Positions 35,501 to 47,500 of a stretch of DNA of 64,000 bases are shown piece by piece. Position 1 is the stretch's first letter; each line of letters starts with the position of its first letter. The stretch comes from Ornithodoros turicata (lineage: Eukaryota; Arthropoda; Arachnida; Ixodida; Argasidae). Below the pieces are notes generated by a model. The model was given only the letters and a program-made list of their open reading frames with translations, did not search any database and was not told where the DNA came from. Location: contig NC_088204.1 in assembly GCF_037126465.1 (NCBI RefSeq), forward strand, positions 77,809,807-77,873,806, given 5' to 3'. Both the position numbers and the translations under genes were made by a program.

Positions 35501-38500
35501 CAGGAGGAAAGACGCTAACTTTGGCGCCGGTATGGATGAGATACCGGACGCCTGTGAGTCGATCCATGATGAAAAAGATGGATGGGCGACGACAAGGGGT
35601 GCCAACAGAACTGGTCACCATCAGATGTTGGATGATCCGTTTCCCATAAAAAAACGCGGTGGGATGCACTTACGAGCGCGGTCGCCAAGGGTATCGTGGT
35701 TCCAGCAGGAGTTGCTGCTGGCGTTGGATGGCCTTGAAAGACTGCTTCGGCGGCGGCGGAACTGCTGAGTCCATTTGCGCGCGCGTGCAGGCCTTGGACT
35801 GCGAGGTTGTGCGCTTGGGCTCGAGTATGCGCGCTGGTTGACGAATCCACGGGTTGCAAATTGTGACTCAATGTGGGCAAACCACAGTAGGGTCAGCGGG
35901 CCAGTATGGGGCAAGCTTCATGGAAACTGCCCTGAGACGGGGTGCAGAAGAGTCACCTGAACTGCTATCTTCCATGACGAGGTGGTAGCGGCTGTGCGAG
36001 ATGTTCGAAATCCGTGTCACAAATTGGGGGATAAGAACGAGGCCTAGCCAGACGCAAGGAGGAGAGCCGTTTATTAGTGGTCAGTGTGACCGACACTGCG
36101 CTGTTAATTGGAAGAAGTTCAACTTCGAATTGCGGAGCGCTTGGCGCGCGTGGTAGCGATGAGGATGAGACTAGCCGCTTTGCGTCGTCGTCGTTACGAC
36201 ATATGTTCCAATACGAATCAACTACGTACATCTCTACCTTCTGTAGTGTGAAGTCACAAGTTATAGACAGTTACATGTGAGTTAAAGACAGCGAAAATTG
36301 TCCCCAGCTCATCGAGGAGGGCTTTGCGTTTGAATAAACGCGATGTCCGAGGTTTCGTTCTGCAACATGTAATGCTCGATCACAAAAAGTATCCTAAAAA
36401 TGGACCAATGTACACGAACAGAGTGTTCGGGGATTCTCATAAAAGCTGGACCTGCTTCACGCAACATCACGCATGTGCATGTATGATAGTGCCCAGTTCC
36501 TTGCTTCTATTAGAATATCTGTTGGCTCTCTCTTACCCTCGCGCTTTCAGGCTTCTCCAGGCTTCAGGCGCACTAAGAAGTGCGTCTGAACCCTGAAGCA
36601 TGGGTAACACAGAACGGTCTATGGGGAATTTTTGTTCGCAGGGTTCTCGTAAACCTCGCTAAATTTCTACATCGAACAGGTACAAGCTTGTTCCTCTCGA
36701 GTTTATCTAGGGAATGAAATAATTTTGAAGGCTTGACGCGGTCCACTGATTTTTGACGACTTAAAGTTTGTCAAATTTTCGAATCATGTGAGTCTATGGG
36801 GATGCAACAAAATCGCTTCTCTCGGCACGCCCGCCCGCGATATTCGGGTCAAAATGATGTAATTCCCGACAGTAAGTCAGATAATTGATTGCACTCAACA
36901 AATTCGACAAGCTTACTGCATTTTTCCAGATCCCAGCGAATGGATATAATGGCTTTGTCGTTTGATATCATGTTCTGCACGCTAGCGCCGATTGCATTAC
37001 TTCCTTAAAGCGCAGGAGGAAAGCAAAGCGAAGAAAACAATTTTGCGATGGTGCAGTCAACTCCCTCCGGAAACAAAAGTTAACTAGACCGCATGAGTCT
37101 GCCTTCAGCTTCTGAGCGATGATGGTATTTGCAACTAGAGGTCGGCACTTGCGATCTCTGCGCACTCTAGCTAACTTATCTCAAGCTCAGCTCCTTGTTT
37201 GATCACTCATGCTCACTCACTCTCCGCTTGCTCACTTATGCTCAACTCATTCGTCATATTCAGCATGAATGAGCATGCTCATGAGTGTGAATTTTGTCGA
37301 GTATATCGCATTCGACAGTTTAGCAGAAGCAGGCACTTTGACCACGAGAATGCCCTTAGGTCATGGTGTCATGCTACCAATGTAACTGTCCAGGATATGA
37401 GGGAGGACTCATTGGACTATTACATTGATTGTGGGGAGGGATCCACTTAGTGGTGCTCGTCCGGCTGATAATACATAGCAGCCGCGGTAGTTCGTGGACC
37501 CTCATTACCACTCACTATACAGCTGTCCGTTTGCTCACTCGAGCTCACTCACAACTTGCTAAGCTCTTCGATGCTCACTCACCACCGGCTCAGCTATCTA
37601 TATGCCCACTCACTTCCTGCTGACCTCTCCGTTTGCCCACACATGCTCAACTCATTCGTCACACTGAGCAAGGGTGAGTATGCCCATCAGTGAGTTTTTC
37701 CGAGACACGTTTGCAACCCTGTAATTCATCGTTGCGCAACCGCGTTTACATTCACTCCGTATAAATGTACTTTTCAGCATACTTCTTCCGCATACTAGTT
37801 GAAGGGGTTTCATAACGTAAAAACCCGAGACTAGGGGACACACAAAACAAAACACAAAAAAAAACGACAACACAGACAAGGTCTCAAGGGGTAAGTTCGT
37901 GTTCTGTATTCGTCAGAATATAATTGTTCTTGTTGTTGCGGTTTTGGTGCGAGACGATAGTCCAGTGAGACGATAATCTGTCACTTGAGTACACCTCCAA
38001 TTTTGCAAACTTTTTAATTTTATAAACTATATCATGACTACTACACAACATTCCAATTGCTCGTACGGGTCTCAAACTCTTCACGGAGTAGCTGTTCGAA
38101 ATACATGGAGCATGATTCTGTTGGGCTTCACCCCAGCGCTTCGGTTCAGCAAATCAAGCCTTCTGTGGATATAGTGCATGCTCTAAATGGAACATCGAAA
38201 ACCCCAATATTCACACGAAGAAACTGCGTGAAAAACTTTGCCGCGGCGCAGGCTACGTGCCACTAGCATACGAGTGCAAAGCGCAGGCAGTGGAATGTGT
38301 CGGACGCGCTTTTAAATTCCTAATACATGGCCTATGTAAGTAACTTCAAAGGCGAAGCCTGCTTTACATTTAGTCCGGAATTTTTGGGCATGGGCGATTT
38401 CCGGATGAAAGCATAGATTGTCTTTCTTGTAGATGGATGTGCGCCGACGACTACTATTGCTCCCTCACCCGGATGTCCAACAGCACCTACTACTCCGGCT

Positions 38501-41500
38501 GCTTCTACAGCTCCTGCAGCTTGTACGACACCTTCTGTGGACCTTGACACCTCTGGAGAGCTGGGCCAATTCCTTACTCCAACGCAGACAACTGCCGCTC
38601 CTACGACTCCTGCCGCTACTACGACTCCTGCCCCTAGTACAACTCCTGCCCCTACTACAACTCCTGCCCCTACTACGACTCCGGCCCCTAGTACAACTGC
38701 TGCCCCGACTACAACTCCTGCCCCTACTACGACTCCTGCCCCTACTACGACTCCTGCCCCTACTACGACTCCTGCAGCTACTACGACTCCTGCCGCTTCT
38801 ACGACTCCTGAAGCTTCTACGACTCTTGCCGCTTCTACGACTCCTGCCACTTCTACAACTCCTGCAGCTTCTACGACACCTTCTGTAGACCTTGACACCT
38901 CTGGAAACCTGGGCCAATTCCTTACTCCAACGCAGACAACTGCTGCTCCTACGACTCCTGCCACTTCTACGACTCCTGCCGCTTCTACGACTCCTGCTGC
39001 TACTACGACTCCTGCTGCTTCTACGACTCCTGCCGTTTCTACGACTCCTGCCGTTTCTACGACTCCTGCCCCTTCTACGACTGCTTCCGCTTCCACGACT
39101 CCTGCAGCTTCTACAACACCTTCTGTGGACCTTGACACCTCTGGAAACCTGGGCCAATTCCTTACTCCAACGCAGACAACTGCCGCTCCTACGACTCCTG
39201 CCGCTACTACGACTCCTGCCCCTAGTACAACTCCTGCCCCTACTACAACTCCTGCCCCTACTACGACTCCAGCCCCTAGTACAACTGCTGCCCCTACTAC
39301 AACTCCTGCCCCTACTACGACTCCTGCCCCTACTACGACTCCTGCCCCTACTACGACTCCGGCCCCTACTACAACTCCTGCCCCTACTACAACTCCTGCC
39401 CCTACTACGACTCCTGCCCCTACTACGACTCCGGCCCCTACTACGACTCCGGCCCCTACTACGACTCCTGCCCCTACTACGACTCCTGCCCCTACTACGA
39501 CTCCCGCCCCTACTACGACTCCTGCCCCTACTACGACTCCTGCCCCTACTACGACTCCTGCCCCTACTACGACTCCGGCCCCTACTACGACTCCTGCCCC
39601 TACTACGACTCCTGCCCCTACTACAACTCCTGCCCCTACTACGACTCCTGCCCCTACTACAACTCCTGCCCCTACTACGACTCCCGCCCCTACTACGACT
39701 CCCGCCCCTACTACGACTCCTGCCCCTACTACAACTCCTGCCCCTACTACGACTCCTGCCCCTACTACGACTCCTGCCCCTACTACAGCTCCTGCCCCTA
39801 CTACGACTCCTGCCCCTACTACGACTCCTGCCCCTACTACGACTCCGGCCCCTACTACGACTCCTGCCCCTACTACGACTCCTGCCCCTACTACGACTCC
39901 TGCCCCTACTACAACTCCTGCCCCTACTACGACTCCTGCCGCTTCTACGACTCCTGCAGCTACTACGACTCCTGCCGCTTCTACGACTCCTGCCGCTTCT
40001 ACGACTCCTGCCGCTACTACGACTCCTGCCGCTTCTACGACTCCTACCGCTTCTACGACTCCTGCCCCTACTACAACTCCTGCCGTTACCACTGGTCCAC
40101 CTCCAGGTAAGTACGACGGAAATGACCCTGTCTTGGCACAATAGTCGTGCACATCACCAAGCATCCGATCGTGCATCTCTGACCATGCTTAGCTCACTGC
40201 TGTTGTTTATACATTGTTGTGTCAGCTCTGCATCATGTAATATGTTATCAGATGCATGCATCACAACAATTCAGAGAAATGTTATGCATACAATATGCGA
40301 AACAGCTATTCAGCTTCTTTTAATACTGTGATAGTCGTGTCGTTCTTTCGATTGCTAGTCAAAGAATGTCGATGTCACTCTACGCAAGGTACGGAGCTGT
40401 AAATGGTGCATGAAAGTGCTCTACAACTCAAGAAGAACACCCCGGTTTAAGAAGCAACCTTGTCACATATTTCTATCATCATAAGGAGAATGAGCTTTGA
40501 AGCGCACGTCACAATGACTGAGAAGTACCCTCTGTACATGCAGCATTAAAGATCTTTGGCATGTTATCACGCGCTATAGCAGCATGTTAGAAGATTAGAA
40601 AATCGCGGACGGTGAAATTCCTTGCAGCGCCTCCTCTAACGAACTGCTTTGGTATCACAAGACACTCCATGTGGCCGTTTCGCAAATATTCTGGGTGTGG
40701 AGAGTGGCTAAGCTTTTTCCGTTACGGTCATAAGGCAGTGAGAGGAAAAGAATGGCGCTCGTATCTTGTGCTCCCGCTTGATTCGTGTTGCATGTTTCGT
40801 GGTGTTGAGAAGTGCACTGTTGAACTGTTTTACAGCGATAGCTGTGCGAGTGAGCTTTTGTCAAAGCCGCTGCGTGGTCCCTGTCATTTTATTCGGCGCG
40901 CCATTGGCTGGCGCAGCAGCAAACCAGAGAGCAGACAAAAAAGAAACAGAAATGCAGACAGACAGTTTATGCGGGCGGCATAATTTAACAGCTTGCTGCT
41001 TTTAAACTTAGAAAAATAGCAAGCTACAAGTGTAACAGGGAACGCTAAATATTTTTAAATTTCAAGTAAAATGTGCGCTAGAACTGCTAGGGGCGACGAC
41101 TGGTGGGAAATAATCCCCGATTTGTCAAGCAACCGTGATCTACGGTACCGACTACCTTGCTGCTCATGATGACTGCGTAGCCGACTTCTTTTGTTTTAGA
41201 CCCAGTGTTATGCGCACGCAACGTCGTTTCACCGCCGTATCTGACTAGCAATGCGCAGTTGGTGGAGACTTCGACACAGTGTTGTCCGTAATTTTCGATT
41301 TTTTACTCTTCTAAAAAAGTGCGAGTCCAATTTTGACAAAAATTATGACGTTAGAGTACTGAGGGTTCGGGCTATCGAAGGGATAGATATTTCTGAGGCC
41401 GCGACTCTACTTCTTTACATTACACCTTCAGTAGCATAATCATGGCGCACTACACACTAATAAATCTAGTACCGTCTAGCAAATGGTAAAAATTTTTTTT

Positions 41501-44500
41501 CAGAAGTTATCGTGTAACCTATGAGCAATACTCGCTATGAACGTTACACAGATCACCTATAAATAGAGGTTACCTTCTAACCGCCAAACACACGTCAAAG
41601 TTACAGTTTGCCCGGGAATGGCTGCCTGTAAGAAGCCTGCCTGTTCACAGACGCTACATAGCAAATGGTGTTCAAAATTAGCTCTTATCAGTGCAGAACA
41701 CAAACTGTCTTTTGCAACATTTAGTTATAGCATATGTAATTCATCTAGAGCTATTCAGTGGCGAAACACGGGTCATCACTATATATTTACATGCACAACA
41801 AATAAAAGCAAGAAATAGCTGCGACTGCTAAATATTTTTTATTTACTTTGCAAACCTGGCACTACAGGAGAGACAGGAGTACGAAGACGTCGCAGTGCGG
41901 ATACTTCAGCGGAGGTCAACGACAAGCGGTATCGACGAGGTATAACTCTTTACAGTCCTCACGTGGTTGCAAGGCCCTATCAGTACGTCGAGAACGTTCC
42001 CAAGCAGCATAATGTACCGCGAGTCGCGTGCAATAGGGGTGGACAATATCTGTCTTATCATGTTCTTTAGTTTCAAGAGTCTGTTCAAGGCCTTCCACCT
42101 ACCCGTCCACCCCTGTTGCACTCGACTTTCAGTACGTTGTGCTGCTTGGGTTCCTATTCCTTTCTGATATCTGATAATGACACGTCAGCGATACGACTGG
42201 TGTAAATCAGATCACGAGGAAGTAAATCACAAGGACGAGCGAGGATTAACCAAAAAAGGGACGTAACACACAGTGTTGAACCGTTGAACCTACGTTGAGG
42301 AGACAGACAGACGCTGCGATGAGCGTTGCTAGACTGTCCTGCAAAAACGTAACAACGAAAACAACTTTGAGCAAGTGAGAACTGATGTTCTGAGGCTGGA
42401 ACAACATAGAAGGGACAATCACATACAAGGCCTCAAGTTGCCTAAGAAACTAACGACGTGAGATGTAAGTCACTGAAAAGGTTAGCCAGCCGACTTCAGT
42501 GACTTCCATCTGTCATCTTTCAAGGGAAACTTTGTAGTGAACATGCCGTACAAATACCCTGATAAAGTTCCATCACTTTAATCTGCTTGTGCTCACTGTG
42601 CTTTCTTCATAATTGTGAACGCGATCCGTAGTTCATGCCCAAACAGAGACACGATAGCGTAACGCCAGGTCCCCCAAGGTCGCCATTTTCCCATGTATTT
42701 GTTCCTATCCCGATGCGTGCAATGCCGGAGGCCGCCCTTAGATACCCCATTGTTACCAGACGTTGGCTTGCGTTAGATTGTAGCGCGCTAAAGATCCAGT
42801 TGAAGCACAATCCAAGCCAGGCCAAGTCACCGAAGGAGAAATGGACGACTGCGCCTGCGGCGCCTGGTACGACAGGTACGCTATGTGATGCACGCAGCCG
42901 TGCACTAGATCCTTCCGATCGCTCAACACGTTTAAAAACGGGACCAAAAAGTGAAACACAACACAGAAAGTTGTTATACGCGTTTTATTTGGACATATAA
43001 AGACTAGATTCATTCGCAGAAACAACAAAAACATTTTGCCGCTAAACTTAGCGCGCTGAAGTGATCCGGAACGGCAACAGTGGGGTATCTAGTGGCGGCC
43101 TTCTTCGTTGCACGCTTTTCCGAGGTGAGTTTGGGGGACCTGCGTAACGCACACTGGTCCGAAACTCTCGTATTGAATGTGCGGCTATAGAACAAGAACG
43201 CAGTACCTATTATACTCCAGTCGTGCAATCTCATTCTTCAATGCCCCACTCTCACCCTCAACTCAATAGCTTCATGCTTTCCTTTTAAAGTCATCTTCTG
43301 TGATCCATGTCATCATTCTTTCACCGTTTGTTAGTCTTTTTTTTTTGTCTTCTTTGTCTTTAATCTGCTCACCTTCTTTCGTCCTTTGTTAGTTAGTTTA
43401 TCCTTTATTTCCTAGTTCATATTCCTTTCTTTTTATTTATTTCTTACGTCTTAATTTTCTTTATTTTTTATTTATTATTCCTCGTTATTTATTTATTGTT
43501 ATTGTTTATTGTTATTATTTATTTCTGATTTCTTGGTCTTCTTTATTTTTTTCCTATTTCTTTCTTTTGGGAATAGCAAGCCGACGTCCCGTTTGGCTGA
43601 CCTTTCCCTCGTTTTTTTTTTCCTTTTGGTCTGATAAATATATACCCCCCCCCCCCTATCATAAAGGTTAATTCGCAAACAAAGAAGAAAGACAGAAGAA
43701 TTAAATGCAGACGCGGCATTCGTTTCGGACTTACAACATCCCTATGGGTCATTCCATGCCAAACGTCCCAGGCATTGCGCTCGACCATGTCGGATTTCTT
43801 TAATAAAAATTGTAGTTTATTATTACCTTGCAATAAATGCCCCGCCAGCTTATTTTTCACGAAAAAAATTTTTTCGCCCTGTAGCTGCCTCCCGAAATTT
43901 CCGACCGGGCGAGTTACTGCTTCTTTTTAAAAAATTAAGGAAAAATAACTTTTTTTGCCAATCTCAACCAAATTTCTTCTGCGTGGTCACAATGAATGGG
44001 GCTCTCACACCACGAATCGTCTGAGCTCGCTCGACTGACTTATTCGCCGGTTTACGCCCACTGAAAACTGTCAAATTTAAGAAAATTCAAGATTTTTTAT
44101 TTGATATTTACAAAATGTTCACAGTCGTTTCTACTGCTCAGCCCTCTTCTCCCGGAAGTATTTAACGAGATAAAAAATGTTTGAAACTCGGCGGACGTAA
44201 AACGCGCGAGGAAAAAATTGTCAAAATCGCGAAAAACTGCTAAATAGCCTACTTTCATCCTCTTATTTCACACTGAGGTGCTCGTAATAAAAATACTACA
44301 CAAAGTGCAATTGATAGGACACCCCTTCAACATTTATTTTGCGAAGTTTTATGAAAAACAATTTTCGTTTTAGGCGCGAAAAAAATTTTTAGTCTACCAC
44401 CTCCGCGCCATGTAGGGGTTGCTCCGCAAGCTTACTTCACCGCAGCACGCGCCGCCGCGTTCCTCGCGGAAGACACACGGACGCCGTTCGGCTCCCACCT

Positions 44501-47500
44501 GCAGCATTATTGGCGATGCACGGATACGAGGTTCAGGTCACCCATTTGGAAGATGACGTCCTTCCGGGGGCAGGGGCATTCTGATTATTGGTTTCTAAGA
44601 CAAGGTTGTTTCGTGGACTGCGGAATAACCGTAATCTTGTTCGGCGGCTACAACCGCGGCAATTTGTAGCGCCGGTGCAATAAAGTTTCCGCTTATTTCA
44701 CACTGAGGTGCTCGTAATAAAAATATTACACAAACTGCAATTGATAGGACGGCCCTTCACCATTTATTTGACAAAGCTTCATCAAAACACTTTTTGTTTT
44801 CGCTGCGAAGAAAAAGGTTAAACTTTACCATCCCCGCACTTGTTCAGGAATCTCACTTCATTGCACAAAGCGTCACCGCTTCCCCCTTCGATCCGTGCTC
44901 TTAATTCGTTAAGTTCATCTACTTTAACACGTCGAATGCTTGAGTCACCGAATATGATGTCAGGCCAGCAGAAACGGTTGACAACGACAGCGGCTTGAAG
45001 TGGTGAAATTTGCGTGTTCCTTTTACGGAGACAGCAGTTTCGAGTCGTTCCGACAGTTTCAGCTTCCTGCTTTGCACCATGCTGTCGGGTACCCAGAGAA
45101 CGACGATGCCTTTAACATTGTTGTTCGCCCACGTGTATAGCTGATACAAAAAGGGCTAAAACACCAGGCGTCCCCCAAAACTTTATTTTTACTTTAAACT
45201 GTACCCCCGCATAGTGCCGCGGCTGTACCCACCTAACAAGATTACGGTTCTTCCGCTGTCAACGAGACAACCTTGTCATGGAAACTAATAAGCAGAATGC
45301 GCCCCCCCCCCCCGGAAGGACGTTATCTTCCGAATGGGTGGCCTGATCCTCGTATCCGTACATCGCCAATAACGTTGCAGGTGGGAGCCCAACCGCGTCA
45401 GTGTGTCTTCCGCGAGGAACGCGGCGGCGCGTGCTGCGGTGAAGTAAGCTTGCGGAGCAACCCCTATATGGCGCGGAGGTGGTAGACTTTAAAAATTTTT
45501 TTCGCGCCTAAAACGAAAATTGTTTTCATAAAACTTCGCAAAATAAATGTTGAAGGGGTGTCCTATCAATTGCACTTTGTGTAGTATTTTTATTACGAGC
45601 ACCTCAGTGTGAAATAAGAGGATGAAAGTAGGCTATTTAGCAGTTTTTCGCGATTTTGACAATTTTTTCCTTGCGCGTTTTACGTCCGCCGAGTTTCAAA
45701 CATTTTTTATCTCGTTAAATACTTCCGGGAGAAGAGGGCTGAGCAGTAGAAACGACTGTGAACATTTTGTAAATATCAAATAAAAAATCTTGAATTTTCT
45801 TAAATTTGACAGTTTTCAGTGGGCGTAAACCGGCGAATAAGTCAGTCGAGCGAGCTCAGACGATTCGTGGTGTGAAAGCCCCATTCATTGTGATCACGCA
45901 GAAGAAATTTGGTTGCGATTGGCAAAAAAGGTTATTTTTTCTTAATTTTTTAAAAAGAAGCAGTAACTCGCCCGGTCGGAAATTTCGGGAGGCAGCTACA
46001 GGGCGAAAAAATTTTTTTCGTGAAAAATAAGCTGGCAGGGCATTTATTGCAAGGTAATAATAAACTACAATTTTTATTAAAGAAATCCGACATGGTCGAG
46101 CGCAATGCCTGGGACGTTTGGCATGGAATGACCCCTATGTAAAGGGTACAGTTATAAGTTGCGACGATCGGATTTGGGTTAAATTCAAAAGTAACTTCTA
46201 GTGCTCCTACAATGCCGGGGGCCCTATCCTGGTCAAAGTAATCGACCTCGATTACTTTAAATCTCTTCTGTCATTGGTGCACAATCGAAAAAGGAAATTA
46301 AAAGTTGTTGACACCTTGTATCAGCCAATGGCCCAACGTGTTATCTGGCTTGGAAAGCGACCCGCCTTATCGGTGTTTCCTCCTGAGAATCCAAAGGCCA
46401 CACCTGTGACCTGCCCGCCCTGCCTTGTTGCTTCAGTTCTTTGGGGTCGGAAACGAAAACCTCTTGCGGCGTAACACAAAATTTCGTGGAAAGTGCGCGA
46501 AAAAGCACGCTCGTAATTTCCTTTTTTTTTTTTTGTTGTTGTTTGTCATTTTTCATGACGTACAGGTGCGCAAGACGGCAATGTTTGTGTGACACCGTGA
46601 TTGTACACTCTTAAAAATGAACTTCACCGCATAGCACGCTCCTAGCCAACCATAATCTCAAATGATATCGTTATCTGCCCTGGTTCGTTGAAAACGGGAG
46701 GCGTACGCCTTTTTTTTGTGACAATTATGGACCGCATAAGTGTCACAAAAAAGGCGTACGCCTCCCGTTTTTAACAAATCAGGGAAGATAACGATATCAT
46801 TCGAGATAGTAGTTGGCTAGGAGCGTGCTATGAGGCGAAGTTCATTTCTAAGAGTGTAGGTTAGACTTCGCTAAAACTTACAATAAAAGGTACCCAGTTA
46901 AGAATGTACGATCATAAAATCGTCGATCATTATCCATATACCCCATAATCTAATCACTGCGTATGAGTTCAGTTCAGTTCAAATGTTTTATTTTATGCTG
47001 CTTTATATTTGCTGTTACGCTGTTTTATATCTTACATGCTGTTTATCTATATTTCCAAATGTTTTATTTATCAAGATGCTCGTGTAGGTCCTTGCATCAA
47101 CATCACCATCTCCAACCTTTTCAACATGGGGAAGGTAAGTGCTTTCCATTGCACTTTGAGAAACGTAACAAACAATCCGGTCATAAAGCCGTAGAAAACG
47201 GTTGGCTGCGTCTCCTGTTGAACGCGTTCAAATGCTGATCTTGGGGAGCCAGCCTTGGTTTCGTGCTATTTCTTTCTCCTCCTCTCTCCCCAAGTGTTAC
47301 GGACGAACTTACAAAGCCTGTCGACGTTTGGGGGGACCTCCAAAGCTGTCGCCTTATTACAAATTGATGTTACCGCGTTGACATTGGAGCCACTCAAGAT
47401 GCAGCTCTTTCTGTAAAATAGGCTGCCTTATAGGGGGCGCCTCGTTCGTCACGGAGCCACTGCGAATCTTTGATGGAATGCAATGGCCTTACATGGCTTT

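Noticed and set aside
38580..40090. Regular repeat that could suggest a CRISPR-like array
   Set aside because: Units are tandem with no spacers and encode a mucin; the genome is eukaryotic.
38332..40176. 614-codon and 558-codon minus-strand frames and a 479-codon frame on plus
   Set aside because: All are alternative readings of the 18-bp minisatellite. Only the Thr/Pro frame has splice sites and phase agreement with neighbouring exons.
42780..42870. Possible gene B exon ending TACGACAG/GTACGC
   Set aside because: The phase-1 reading from the nearest good acceptor meets a stop at once. A second acceptor gives the wrong exit phase.
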